A DNA stretch of 38,704 nt from an uncultured Clostridia bacterium (GCA_947632035.1 CANRNR010000016.1:1-38704), one strand, 5' to 3'. Counted from the stretch's first letter, positions 10,535 through 20,541 are shown. Program-made: numbers and translations. The notes: generated by a model not told the origin, from the letters alone.

Positions 10535-10587
10535 TTACGGATTATTTATTTTGGGTTATTATTAAAAATTATTTACATTTTTGTCAC
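10535..10587 (-). promoter_or_regulatory. Shared adhesin control module, giant adhesin copy
   Basis: In gene sense it contains TGACAAAAATGTAA, overlapping a direct-repeat-like box TGTAAA-N5-TTTAAT (10577-10561), then 16 nt, then TAATCCGTAA (10544-10535), then 41 nt to the -35. The same elements in the same order precede the three thioester adhesins, with gaps longer by about one helical turn. Confidence 0.6.
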
Positions 10588-10768
10588 ATTTTGACTATTT
10601 TTTTGGCTTTATTTTTCATAACTTGTATTTCCGTAGGTTTTAATTTTGTAACATTAGTATAATTACTATATAATTTTTCAAGATAAATTTAATTGTCTGT
10701 TTTTCTTAATGTAATTCTAAGTTCTAAAACCTTAGTTTTCCTTAAGACAAAATCCCCGTCCCATTGTA

Positions 10769-13700
10769 TTAAATTACAAACTTCTTGATTAGAACTACTC
10801 CACCTGCTATTATGCTTACTGCTATTATTACTAATCCTATATATGTTGGTGTACTACCAGTTACTACTGCTAGGATTACTGGAGCTCTATCTATATCGTC
10901 CTCACCTTTTTCATTATTTCCTGGTGTTGAGTCTATATCTGGTGAATGTGGTTCATTATCGTCTTTGTATATCTCTGCCCAGTTTACTTTCTCTCCTAAG
11001 TTGTTCTTATTGTTTATCCATGTTAGTATGATTTCTACTTGTGCGCTCTCTCCTGGTTGTAGTAATGTATCTTTTAATTGGTCTGTTAATACTTTTCCGT
11101 CTTCTTCTCTCCATAATGGATTATCTTTTGGATCAAATTTTAATCCTTCTGGAATGTAGTCTATTAGTTCTTTTGCATAGCCTGCTATCTCTCCTTCGTT
11201 TGTTACTTTTATTACGAATTTGAATTTTACTGTTGTTTTGTCTATTCTACTTCCTCTTATTTCTACTTTTGCTGGTGGTTCTGGGTTTTCATCTCCTGTA
11301 TGTCCTGTTTTGGTTACTGTTGTTTTTCCACCATATGTTACTATTGATTCACTTACCCATTTCTTTAAGCTTAAGTCAAAGTATTGTACTTTTATTTTTT
11401 CTTCATCTATATCATCTTCGTCTGGCTCATCATTGTCTGGTGTAGAGTCTACATCATCTACTGGCTCATTGTGTTCGTCTCTATCATCTGTTATTTCTGC
11501 TGTGTTTATTATTATTCTATCTGATGTATTTGGCTCTGATACTCTAAAGGCTATCTTTATGTCTCTATAATCTGGCATTGTCATTGTTTCTTGGTCAAAT
11601 GCTTCTATTAAATTTGCATTTTCTTCTTTTTCATTTTCTTTTGCTAAATAATCTGTTTCAATGTACTTAGCCTCTTCTACATTATTTGTTTCTTTTCCTT
11701 CTTCAGTATACATTTTCCATCTATACTCTACGTTTGTTTCATGCTCTGGTAAGAAAGTTAAGCCTTCTGGTAAATCATCTTTTACTTTACTTGCATATCC
11801 TGCTAGTTTTCCTTCATTAAATATTCTTAATGTATATGTTACTATGTTTCCATATGCTACTTGTACAGGATCCTTTGGATGCTCGTATTTAAATTCTGTT
11901 TCACTTAATTTAGTAAATACTGGCACTCTGTTTGTTATATCTGTATCATTTACCTTTGTAATAAATTTTCTTAATGCTAAGTCAAAGTTTTCTTTTTTTA
12001 CAATTAACTCTTCAAAGTCATCATCATCTTCTTGGCTCTTATCTCTATATTCATCTTTCTTTACATTTCCTGGTGTAGAGTCTCTATCTTCTACTGTCTT
12101 ATCTCCATGCTCATCACTATGCTCTGTTATTTCTGCTATGTTCTTTAAGCTCTTATCTTTTGAGCCAGCTTCTGCTACTACTTCACATTCTATTTGTAAG
12201 TCTTCATAATCTAAAGTTTCTCCGTTAAATGCATCTATTAATGTATTTGCTATATGGTCGGTTTCGATTGTTCTTCCATCTCCGTTTGGATTTGCCCAAC
12301 CGTATTCTCTATTTATTTCACTTTCTGGTAAGAATTTTAAGCCTTCTGGTAGGTAGTCTGTTACTTTTGTAGCATATCCTGCTATTTTTCCTTCATTGTA
12401 TACTCTTATGATGTATATTACTTTGTCTCCTGTTTCTACGATTAATGGCTCTTTTGAATGTACTTTTTGTGCTGTTGTTCCATCATCTAAACTTGCTGAA
12501 CCATTTGCTAATTTTTCTAATTCTTCGTCTGTTATTACTGGTTCTCTACTATACTTTGGTTCTCCTTGTGGTACTTCACTTTGTGGTACTGGTTGTGTTG
12601 GTTCTGGTACTTCTTCAGGAGTTTCTTCTGCTTCTGCTAATAATTCTGTTCCTGCTATGCTTATTATGAATTTTCTTAATGCTAGGTCTAATTGGTAGTT
12701 CTTCATTTGGATATATATTTTTCCATTTACTACATTTGCTTTTAATTCTGTTTTTCCTGATGTTACTTCTGTTAATGTACTTCCTATACTATTTTCTTCT
12801 ATTTCTATTGTCTTTACAACATATTCTCCTTCTTCTAGTACAGGTGTTACTTTAACTGTAATTGTATCAACACTCTTGCTATATCCTGCTGGTGCTTTTG
12901 TTTCTGTTATTGTTATTGTTTGCTCTCCAAGCTGTGTTATTGGTAAATCATTAATTGTAATTTTTCCTTGCGCATTACTTGTGTATGTATTTGTTGTTCC
13001 ATCTGGAAGTGTTATTTGAAATTCTGCGTTTGCAAGTTTTGTATTTAAGTTTTGTCCATCTACTTTTTCTAATTCTAAGTTGTATTTTCCTGTTGCCTTT
13101 TCTAATATTAATTTTTCAAAGTCATCATCATCTTCTTGACTTTCTTCTTTATATGTATTTTTATCTACGTTTCCTGGTTGTGAATCTATATCTTCTACAT
13201 TTTTATCACCATATTCATCGCTATGTTCTGTTATTTCTGCAATATTTTTTAGTTGTGTTTCTTCTTCTCCTGGTTTTGCTACTACTTCGCACTCTATTTT
13301 TAAGTCTTGATAATGCAAAGTTTCTCCATCAAATGCATCTATTAATGTATCTGCTATATGGTCTGTTTCTATTATTCTTTCATCTTCTTCTGTGCTTGTC
13401 CAGCCATATTGCTGGTTAATCCTACTTTGATTTTCCCCAGTACCTGGAGCTATGAATTTTAATCCTTCTGGTAAATGGTCTGTTACTTTTTTTGCATAAC
13501 CTGCAATTTCACCTTCGTTATATACTCTTATTGTGTATATTACTCTACTTCCTGTATGTACTTTTAATGGATCTTTTGGATGTACTTTTTCTGCTGTTGT
13601 TCCATGATCCCATGTTGCTTGTCCATTTGCTAATTTTCCTTTTTCTTCTTCTGTAATCTTTGGTTCTCTTGCAAGTGTGTCTTCATCTTCATTTTCTACA

Positions 13701-16030
13701 TCTATTCCATCAATTGTTGTTATGAATTTTCTTAATGCTAGGTCTAGTTTATAGTTCTTCATTTTAACTACTATTTTGCTTCCTTGTAGCTCTGCTGTAT
13801 ATCCTTTTAATTCTGTAGATTCTGTTGCTCCTGATTTTATTGTTCCTACTGAAGTTATCTTTTTTATTACATATTGATCATCATCTGTAGAATCTGTTTC
13901 TACCGTTATTACTATTTTTGCTTCTTGATTACTATATCCTGCTGGTGCTTTTGTTTCTGTTATTGTAATTGTATGTGTTCCTTTTTCTGAAATTTGTATA
14001 TCAGTAATATTGATTTTTCCTTGTTCATCTGTTGTATATTGACCATTTTTACTTGATCCCTCACCAGTTATTTCTACATTAAATTCTACACCTTGTAGTT
14101 TTTTAGATGTATCATATGAGTCTACTTTTTGTAATTCTATTTCATATTTTCCTGGTGTTACTTTTTCTAAAACTAATTTTTCAAAATCGTCATCATCTTC
14201 TTTATTTTTTTCTCCGTAGCCCTCTGTTGTAACATTATGTGGAGTTGAATCTCTATCTTTTGCTTGAGTAGTATTGCCATATTCATCTTTATGTGCTGTT
14301 ATTTCTGCTATATTTTTTAATTCAAGTTCAGTTTCGCCTGATTCTGCTACTACTTTACATTCTATTTCTAAGTCTTCATACTTTAAATCTTGACCATTAA
14401 ATGCATCTATTTTTCTTCCTGCTAAATAATCAGTTGTTACAGTTTTTTTATCATTATCTGTAGTTTTCCATTTATAAGTTTGATTAACTTCACTTTTGCC
14501 TTCTTCAGTACCTGGTTCTATAAATTCTAACCCATCTGGTAAATGGTCTGTTACTTCTGTTGCATAACCTGAGATTTCACCTTCATTATATACTCTAATT
14601 TTATATCTTACTATATCTCCTGTTTTAACTGACAATGGATCTTTTGGATGTTTTTTCTCTGCTGTTGTTCCATGGTCCCATCCTGCTGTTTTTAATTGTA
14701 AATTTTTTAACTCATCTGTTGAAATCTTTGGCTCTCTTGTATCTTTTCCATCTATGTCTTTATCTCCAATTTTTACAATGAATTTTCTTAATGCTAAGTC
14801 AAATTCTCCTGGTGTAAACTCTCTATTATCTGTAAAGGTTTGCTTTTCTTTTTCTATTTTAACTACTGGTTGGTCATCACCATCTGGATTTGCAACTGAC
14901 CAATAAGTTATTTTTGTAGTATAATATGTTCCTGTTATTTCAAATTTTATTTTAGAATAAGTTTCCTGTTTTGGAATAGAAATATAAAAATTATTTCCTA
15001 CTAAAGCATTCAAATTATTATTGTCATATGCCTCTCCATTAACATCTTTTAAGTATTGAACTCCATCTTGTATAACGCTATCTCCATATGTTACTTTTCC
15101 TGTTAACTCACAATCAGTTGAACCCTCTAATCTATATGGTCCAAAAATATATTTGTCTTCAGATACTGTCATTGTAACAGTTGTATCTGTAAATTTTACT
15201 TTTTTTGCATCTTTATTTACATTTTTATAATCATATTGTTCTGCATTTTGTTCTGCATTTTCTACTAAGTAATCAAACAAGGCTTGACATGCATATGCTC
15301 TTTTTTGTCCATGATCGAAATGATCACTTGATAATGCATCATATGTACCTTGTTTTACATCATTTTTTATTACATTTAAATAAAGTTCAAATGTATCATG
15401 TACATGATATGGGTCATGTTCATCTGAATTTGTATAATGCCATATTGCTAATTGTTGTACTACATCTATATCATCATCTGTTAAGTAACTGAAATCACCA
15501 GCTTTAGCATCCTCTCCTGTTGCTTCTGCATATGCTTTTGCTGCATTTAACAAATTATCTCTTCTAAAATCTCCTATTGTAATATCAGAACTACTAGCCT
15601 CCTGAGTGTTTTTTTCTGGCAATATAAAGCAATTATCTAATATCCACATTATAGCTTTATATTCTGTACTGTTAGGATCTGGTAAAATATTTTGTTTGAA
15701 TTGAGATGTTATGGAGTCTGGATCTCTCATATCAAAATAATTAGTATATGTTGCTTGTTGTGGTTGTGTACTGAACATATCTTGAGATCCAAAACCAGGT
15801 CCACCTTTCAAGCAATAAATTGTGTAGTTTCTATCATTACTAGCATCATATATTTTCCAAATATTTTTACCTGAATTTGCAAGTTGGTAACCATAACCTG
15901 AAGATCTTTCCATCTTAATATTTAAATTCATTGTTCCTGTACTTGCAAAAACAACATTAAAAGAACTAATAAATGTGGTTATTAGTACAAAAAATAAAAT
16001 TAGCAATATGATTTTCTTTTTAATTTTCAT
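10769..16030 (-). CDS. Thioester-domain surface adhesin with DUF11-like and SpaA repeats (third of three)
   Basis: The start is taken as MKIKKK at 16030: AGAGGA (16044-16039) lies 8 nt upstream, whereas the upstream in-frame ATG falls on the promoter. The 1753-residue product has a signal peptide (about 1-29, cut near VFA-S) and a thioester domain with IYC73LKGG and VVQQ193LAIW, matching the Cys and the TQXA-type Gln that form an internal thioester able to bond covalently to host amines. Five DLALRKFI/DLSLKKW modules (from about 410, 763, 1113, 1350, 1551) alternate at first with two SpaA/Cna_B domains (about 629 and 983; Lys in EKVD, Glu in TETKAP, Asn in MKNY fit an isopeptide triad). Acidic DDDDFE linkers separate modules. 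The C-terminus is VVTGS, a hydrophobic helix, then KKFVI, with no LPXTG. Likely cell-wall or membrane anchored; its ligand cannot be told from sequence. Confidence 0.9.
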   Translation of the reverse strand: MKIKKKIILLILFFVLITTFISSFNVVFASTGTMNLNIKMERSSGYGYQLANSGKNIWKIYDASNDRNYTIYCLKGGPGFGSQDMFSTQPQQATYTNYFDMRDPDSITSQFKQNILPDPNSTEYKAIMWILDNCFILPEKNTQEASSSDITIGDFRRDNLLNAAKAYAEATGEDAKAGDFSYLTDDDIDVVQQLAIWHYTNSDEHDPYHVHDTFELYLNVIKNDVKQGTYDALSSDHFDHGQKRAYACQALFDYLVENAEQNAEQYDYKNVNKDAKKVKFTDTTVTMTVSEDKYIFGPYRLEGSTDCELTGKVTYGDSVIQDGVQYLKDVNGEAYDNNNLNALVGNNFYISIPKQETYSKIKFEITGTYYTTKITYWSVANPDGDDQPVVKIEKEKQTFTDNREFTPGEFDLALRKFIVKIGDKDIDGKDTREPKISTDELKNLQLKTAGWDHGTTAEKKHPKDPLSVKTGDIVRYKIRVYNEGEISGYATEVTDHLPDGLEFIEPGTEEGKSEVNQTYKWKTTDNDKKTVTTDYLAGRKIDAFNGQDLKYEDLEIECKVVAESGETELELKNIAEITAHKDEYGNTTQAKDRDSTPHNVTTEGYGEKNKEDDDDFEKLVLEKVTPGKYEIELQKVDSYDTSKKLQGVEFNVEITGEGSSKNGQYTTDEQGKINITDIQISEKGTHTITITETKAPAGYSNQEAKIVITVETDSTDDDQYVIKKITSVGTIKSGATESTELKGYTAELQGSKIVVKMKNYKLDLALRKFITTIDGIDVENEDEDTLAREPKITEEEKGKLANGQATWDHGTTAEKVHPKDPLKVHTGSRVIYTIRVYNEGEIAGYAKKVTDHLPEGLKFIAPGTGENQSRINQQYGWTSTEEDERIIETDHIADTLIDAFDGETLHYQDLKIECEVVAKPGEEETQLKNIAEITEHSDEYGDKNVEDIDSQPGNVDKNTYKEESQEDDDDFEKLILEKATGKYNLELEKVDGQNLNTKLANAEFQITLPDGTTNTYTSNAQGKITINDLPITQLGEQTITITETKAPAGYSKSVDTITVKVTPVLEEGEYVVKTIEIEENSIGSTLTEVTSGKTELKANVVNGKIYIQMKNYQLDLALRKFIISIAGTELLAEAEETPEEVPEPTQPVPQSEVPQGEPKYSREPVITDEELEKLANGSASLDDGTTAQKVHSKEPLIVETGDKVIYIIRVYNEGKIAGYATKVTDYLPEGLKFLPESEINREYGWANPNGDGRTIETDHIANTLIDAFNGETLDYEDLQIECEVVAEAGSKDKSLKNIAEITEHSDEHGDKTVEDRDSTPGNVKKDEYRDKSQEDDDDFEELIVKKENFDLALRKFITKVNDTDITNRVPVFTKLSETEFKYEHPKDPVQVAYGNIVTYTLRIFNEGKLAGYASKVKDDLPEGLTFLPEHETNVEYRWKMYTEEGKETNNVEEAKYIETDYLAKENEKEENANLIEAFDQETMTMPDYRDIKIAFRVSEPNTSDRIIINTAEITDDRDEHNEPVDDVDSTPDNDEPDEDDIDEEKIKVQYFDLSLKKWVSESIVTYGGKTTVTKTGHTGDENPEPPAKVEIRGSRIDKTTVKFKFVIKVTNEGEIAGYAKELIDYIPEGLKFDPKDNPLWREEDGKVLTDQLKDTLLQPGESAQVEIILTWINNKNNLGEKVNWAEIYKDDNEPHSPDIDSTPGNNEKGEDDIDRAPVILAVVTGSTPTYIGLVIIAVSIIAGGVVLIKKFVI

Positions 16031-16073
16031 TTTAAAAATCCTCTTTCTAAAATTTTCTTTTTTTATACTAATA

Positions 16074-16102
16074 ATTTTAGTTTTATTTTTATATACTGTC
16101 AA
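16074..16102 (-). promoter_or_regulatory. Promoter of the third thioester adhesin
   Basis: TTGACA (16102-16097) and TAAAAT (16079-16074) are 17 nt apart. The hexamers fall inside the coding extension that a more upstream ATG would require, which supports the start at 16030. Identical in the neighbouring paralogue. Confidence 0.8.
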
Positions 16103-16153
16103 TATCAAGTTTTAGCACATTTTGCAATCTTTTCCTTTTGTATTTTTTTCCTA

Positions 16154-16216
16154 TTACGGATATAGGATTTTTAAATTTTTGTATAAAATATTACATTTAA
16201 ATTACATTTTTGTAAT
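16154..16216 (-). promoter_or_regulatory. Shared adhesin control module, third adhesin copy
   Basis: In gene sense: perfect palindrome ATTACAAAAATGTAAT (16216-16201), overlapping the perfect direct repeat TGTAAT-TTAAA-TGTAAT (16206-16190), then 26 nt, ATATCCGTAA (16163-16154), and 51 nt to the -35. The direct repeat fits the published WalR/YycF consensus TGTWAH-N5-TGTWAH. Assignment to a WalR-like regulator is inference. Confidence 0.65.
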
Positions 16217-16276
16217 TTTTTCATATATTTATTTATTATTACTTAGGGAGAAGACAATGATAAGTCTTTCGAAGCC

Positions 16277-16318
16277 AAAAAAATGTAGTACCTAATTTTT
16301 ATAGGCACTACATTTTTT
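16277..16318 (-). terminator. Terminator of the second thioester adhesin
   Basis: Just after the stop at 16327, ATGTAGTGCCTA and TAGGTACTACAT form a 12-bp stem (one wobble) around TAAAAAT, with an A-run before and a T-run after. It looks able to act in both directions. Confidence 0.85.
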
Positions 16319-16326
16319 ATGATGTA

Positions 16327-19300
16327 TTAAATTACAAACTTCTTAATTAGAACTACTCCACCTGCTATAACGCTTACTGCTATTATTACTAATCCTATAT
16401 ATGTTGGAACGCTACCTGTTACTACTCCTAGGATTACTGGTGCTCTGTCTATATCGTCTTCACCTTTTTCATTATTTCCTGGTGTTGAGTCTATATCTGG
16501 TGAATGTGGCTCATTATCGTCTTTATATATTTCTGCCCAGTTTACTTTCTCTCCTAAGTTGTTCTTATTGTTTATCCATGTTAGTATTATTTCTACTTGT
16601 GCGCTCTCTCCTGGTTGCAATAGTGTATCTTTTAATTGGTCTGTTAATACTTTTCCGTCTTCTTCTCTCCATAATGGATTATCTTTTGGATCAAATTTTA
16701 ATCCTTCTGGAATGTAGTCTATTAGTTCTTTTGCATAGCCTGCTATCTCTCCTTCGTTTGTTACTTTTATTACGAATTTGAATTTTACTGTTGTTTTGTC
16801 TATTCTACTTCCTCTTATTTCTACTTTTGCTGGTGGTTCTGGGTTTTCATCTCCTGTATGTCCTGTTTTGGTTACTGTTGTTTTTCCACCATATGTTACT
16901 ATTGATTCACTTACCCATTTCTTTAAGCTTAAGTCAAAGTATTGTACTTTTATTTTTTCTTCATCTATATCATCTTCGTCTGGCTCATCATTGTCTGGTG
17001 TAGAGTCTACATCATCTACTGGCTCATTGTGTTCGTCTCTATCATCTGTTATTTCTGCTGTGTTTATTATTATTCTATCTGATGTATTTGGCTCTGATAC
17101 TCTAAAGGCTATCTTTATGTCTCTATAATCTGGCATTGTCATTGTTTCTTGGTCAAATGCTTCTATTAAATTTGCATTTTCTTCTTTTTCATTTTCTTTT
17201 GCTAGATAATCTGTTTCAATATATTTTGCTTCTTCTATATTATCTGTTTCTTCGCCTTCTTCAGTATACATTTTCCATCTATACTCTACGTTTGTTTCAT
17301 GGTCTGGTAAGAAGGTTAAGCCTTCTGGTAAATCATCTTTTACTTTACTTGCATATCCTGCTATTTTTCCTTCATTAAATATTCTTAATGTGTATGTTAC
17401 TATGTTTCCATAGGCTACTTGTACAGGATCTTTTGGATGCTCATATTTAAATTCTGTTTCACTTACTTTTGTAAATACTGGCACTCTGTTTGTTATGTCT
17501 GTATCATTTACCTTTGTTATGAATTTTCTTAATGCTAAATCAAAGTTTCCTCTTTTTAAAATTAAGTCTTCAAAGTCATCATCATCTTCTTGGCTTTTAT
17601 CTACATATTCATCTTTCTTTACATTGCCTGGTATAGAGTCTCTGTCTTCTACTGTATCGTCTCCATATTCGTCACTATGCTTTGTAATTTCTGCTATATT
17701 TTTTAGAAGTTTATCTGCTTCATCAGCTTCTGCTATTACTTCACATTCTATTTCTAAGTCTTTATAATCTAAATTTTCTCCATCAAAGGCTTTTAATAAC
17801 TTATCTTTTAAGTATTCTGTTTCTATTGTTTTTCCGTCTTCTGATGGATTGCTCCAGCCATATTCTTTATTTATTTGACTTTCTGGTAGGAATTTTAGTC
17901 CTTCTGGTAAATAATCGGTTACTTTGCTTGCAAATCCTGCAATATCTCCTTCATTATATACCCTTATTCTATATACTACTTTATCTCCTGTTCTTACTGT
18001 TAATGGTTCTTTTGTATGAATTTTCTCTACAGTTGTTCCTTCATCCCATGATGCTGTTCTTGATTTTAATTTTGTTTTTTCTTCTTTAGAGATTTTTGGC
18101 TCTCTTACGAATACATCTTCTTCACTATTTTTTATATCTTTTCCATTTACAGTTGCTATGAATTTTCTTAATGCCAAATCTAATTTATAGTTTTTTATTT
18201 GAACTACTATTTTATTTTCTTCTAAAGTTGCTTTATAATATTTTGAACCTGAATTTTCTTCATTTGCTTCTATAGATGATACTATATCTTTTACTACATA
18301 TACCTCGCCTTTAAGCTCTGTAGTTACTATTATTGTAATTTTTATTTTTTGATTACTATATCCTTCTGGAGCTGATGTTTCAGTTATTGTAATTGTTTGT
18401 GTTCCAGCTTCTGTAATTGGTATGTTTGTAATACTAATTTTTCCTTCATTATTAGTTACATAAGGTGTATTAGTAGGTAATGGTACACCATTTATTTCTA
18501 CATTAAAGCTTGCACCTTGTAGCTTTTTTAAAATATCGTATGAATCTACTTTTTCTATTTCTATTTCGTAACTTCCGTTGGCTTTTGCTAGTTTTAATAC
18601 TTCAAAATCGTCATCATCTTGTTGACTTTTTTTATTATAATTTTCTTTTTCTACATTGTTTGGGTTTGAGTCTCTATCTCTGTCTTGATCAGTAATTCCG
18701 TATTCATCTCTATGTGCTGTTATTTCTGCAATATTTGTTAATTCTTTTTCTGTATCTCCTGGTAGTGCCACTACTTTACATTCTATTTCTAAATCTTTAT
18801 AAAGTAATGAATTAGCGTCTGATTTAAATGCTTCTATTCTTTCGTCTTCTAAATATTTTGTTTTAACTGTTCTTCCATCATCTTCAACTGTCCATTTGAA
18901 ATCTTGATTAACTTTGCTTTGACCTTTTTCAGTACCTGGCTCTATAAATTGTAAGCCTACTGGTAGATAGTCTGTTACTTCTGTTGCATATCCCGCTATT
19001 TCACCTTCGTTATATATTCTAATTTTATATTTTACTATATCTCCTGTTTTTACTGCTACCGCATCTTTTGGATGTGTTTTCTCTGCAGTTGTTACTTCAC
19101 CATTTTCTGCTAATTTTTGTATCTCTTCTTGTGAAATTTGTGGCTCTCTTGTCTTTTCTTTTGCTATCTCTTCTCCATTTATGCTTACAATGAATTTTCT
19201 TAAAGCTAAATCAAATTTTTTTGGTGTAAATTCTTTGCTATTTGTAAATGTTTTACTTACTTTTTCTACTTTAACTACTGGTTGGTGTGTTCCTCCTTGC

Positions 19301-20469
19301 TGTGCAACTGACCAATAAGTTATATCTGTTGTATAATATGTACCTGATATTTCTAATATTATTTTAGAATAATCTGTTGTATTTGGAACTGAAATATAAA
19401 AATTTTCCCCTACTAATTCATCTAATGTTTTGATATTCACTTCTTCTTTTCTTGAATTTAAATACTTAACATCATCTACTGTGTTATCATCTTCTCCGCC
19501 TTTTACTGTTGCTTTTAAGTTATATTTTTTACTGTCATTATTTGTCAATTTATATGGTCCAAAAATATATCTATCGCCTGACACTTCCATTGTTACATTA
19601 GTTCCATCAAAAGTTACTGGGTTTGTGTTCTCATTTTCATTTGTATAATCATAATCCATACCTTCGGATGTTTCTACAAAGTAATCAAATAATGCTTGAC
19701 ACGCTTTTGCTCTTTCTTCTCCATTTTCGAAAGATCTTCCTTCTGATAAAGTTTCATATGTACTTTCTTGGTCAACATCATCTTTTCTTTGATTTAACCA
19801 AAGATCAAATGTATCACCACTATTTATATGATAGTCTTGATCCTTATTTGTATAATGCCATATTGCTAATTGTTGAACTACATCTATATCATCATCTGTT
19901 AAGCAATCAAAATCACTATCTTTAGCTTCTTCATAGTTTTCTTCTGCAAATTGTTTTGCCGCTTTTAATAAATTATCCCTTCTTAAATCTCCTATTGTAA
20001 TATCAGAGTTACTAGCCCCTTCACTATTTGTTTCTGGTAATATAAAACAATTATCCAGAATCCACATTATAGCTTTATAATCTTGGCTACTAACATCTGG
20101 AAGAACGCTATCATCATTTATAATAGAATATGACATAGGTTTTGCCATTGTTTCTGGATGTCTCATATCAAAATGGTTTGTATAATCTTCTTCTTGTGGC
20201 GTTAAATTACTAAACATGTTGTTAGAGCCAAATCCAGGTCCACCTTTCAAACAATAAATAGTTTGATTTCTGTCATTACCCACTTCATATATTTTCCATA
20301 TATACTTTTGTGAATTTGCAAGCATATAACTATAACCAGATGACCTCTTCTTTTTAATGTTTAATTTAAGTGTTCCTTGGCTTGCAAAAACAACATTAAA
20401 TGAACTAATAAATGTGGTTATTAGTACAAAAAATAAAATTAGCAATATGATTTTCTTTTTAATTTTCAT
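16327..20469 (-). CDS. Thioester-domain surface adhesin, shortest paralogue (second of three)
   Basis: The start is MKIKKK at 20469 with AGAGGA (20483-20478) 8 nt upstream; the promoter overlaps the longer in-frame extension. The 1380-residue protein has a signal peptide identical to the third paralogue through VFAS, then a diverged thioester domain (IYC73LKGG; VVQQ200LAIW). Modules are DLALRKFI (about 418), SpaA/Cna_B (about 634, EKVDSYD; TETSAPEGY), then DLALRKFI (763 and 976) and DLSLKKW (1178). The end is VVTGS, a membrane helix and KKFVI. From about residue 976 on it is almost the same as its neighbours, while the N-terminal thioester domain is much less conserved, suggesting a constant stalk with a variable tip. 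Its own terminator and promoter imply separate transcription. Confidence 0.9.
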   Translation of the reverse strand: MKIKKKIILLILFFVLITTFISSFNVVFASQGTLKLNIKKKRSSGYSYMLANSQKYIWKIYEVGNDRNQTIYCLKGGPGFGSNNMFSNLTPQEEDYTNHFDMRHPETMAKPMSYSIINDDSVLPDVSSQDYKAIMWILDNCFILPETNSEGASNSDITIGDLRRDNLLKAAKQFAEENYEEAKDSDFDCLTDDDIDVVQQLAIWHYTNKDQDYHINSGDTFDLWLNQRKDDVDQESTYETLSEGRSFENGEERAKACQALFDYFVETSEGMDYDYTNENENTNPVTFDGTNVTMEVSGDRYIFGPYKLTNNDSKKYNLKATVKGGEDDNTVDDVKYLNSRKEEVNIKTLDELVGENFYISVPNTTDYSKIILEISGTYYTTDITYWSVAQQGGTHQPVVKVEKVSKTFTNSKEFTPKKFDLALRKFIVSINGEEIAKEKTREPQISQEEIQKLAENGEVTTAEKTHPKDAVAVKTGDIVKYKIRIYNEGEIAGYATEVTDYLPVGLQFIEPGTEKGQSKVNQDFKWTVEDDGRTVKTKYLEDERIEAFKSDANSLLYKDLEIECKVVALPGDTEKELTNIAEITAHRDEYGITDQDRDRDSNPNNVEKENYNKKSQQDDDDFEVLKLAKANGSYEIEIEKVDSYDILKKLQGASFNVEINGVPLPTNTPYVTNNEGKISITNIPITEAGTQTITITETSAPEGYSNQKIKITIIVTTELKGEVYVVKDIVSSIEANEENSGSKYYKATLEENKIVVQIKNYKLDLALRKFIATVNGKDIKNSEEDVFVREPKISKEEKTKLKSRTASWDEGTTVEKIHTKEPLTVRTGDKVVYRIRVYNEGDIAGFASKVTDYLPEGLKFLPESQINKEYGWSNPSEDGKTIETEYLKDKLLKAFDGENLDYKDLEIECEVIAEADEADKLLKNIAEITKHSDEYGDDTVEDRDSIPGNVKKDEYVDKSQEDDDDFEDLILKRGNFDLALRKFITKVNDTDITNRVPVFTKVSETEFKYEHPKDPVQVAYGNIVTYTLRIFNEGKIAGYASKVKDDLPEGLTFLPDHETNVEYRWKMYTEEGEETDNIEEAKYIETDYLAKENEKEENANLIEAFDQETMTMPDYRDIKIAFRVSEPNTSDRIIINTAEITDDRDEHNEPVDDVDSTPDNDEPDEDDIDEEKIKVQYFDLSLKKWVSESIVTYGGKTTVTKTGHTGDENPEPPAKVEIRGSRIDKTTVKFKFVIKVTNEGEIAGYAKELIDYIPEGLKFDPKDNPLWREEDGKVLTDQLKDTLLQPGESAQVEIILTWINNKNNLGEKVNWAEIYKDDNEPHSPDIDSTPGNNEKGEDDIDRAPVILGVVTGSVPTYIGLVIIAVSVIAGGVVLIKKFVI

Positions 20470-20512
20470 TTTAAAAATCCTCTTTCTAAAATTTTCTTTT
20501 TTTATACTAATA

Positions 20513-20541
20513 ATTTTAGTTTTATTTTTATATACTGTCAA
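20513..20541 (-). promoter_or_regulatory. Promoter of the second thioester adhesin
   Basis: TTGACA (20541-20536), 17-nt spacer and TAAAAT (20518-20513), the same as in the third paralogue. Confidence 0.8.

Larger units (their letters stand above)
10390..10768. other. Intergenic region between the third thioester adhesin and the giant adhesin
   Basis: This 379-nt gap holds, from left to right, the ribosome site and leader of the giant adhesin, its promoter, the 14-bp inverted repeat and the control module. The part from about 10590 to 10768 is AT-rich with no gene seen. Unlike its two paralogues, the gene ending at 10769 is not followed by a clear hairpin-plus-T-run terminator; similarity to the paralogues' downstream sequence stops about a dozen nt after the stop codon. 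Confidence 0.6.
15953..17545. repeat. Direct repeat copy 1: adhesin 3' end, intergenic region and next 5' end
   Basis: This block (end of the second adhesin, terminator, control module, promoter, signal peptide of the third) is nearly identical in DNA to 20393-21985, about 4.44 kb away. The last 1.2 kb of coding sequence is also shared with 10769-11985. Recombination between the two long copies would delete or duplicate exactly one gene and leave an intact hybrid. Confidence 0.85.

Noticed and set aside
16031-16108. Upstream ATG giving 26 extra residues on two adhesins
   Set aside because: The extension overlaps a consensus -35/-10 and has no ribosome site; AGAGGA fits the internal ATG and yields a clean signal peptide.
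16140-16320. Riboswitch upstream of the adhesins
   Set aside because: The conserved elements lie upstream of the predicted promoter, so they are not transcribed from it, and the sequence does not match c-di-GMP or other riboswitch cores I know.
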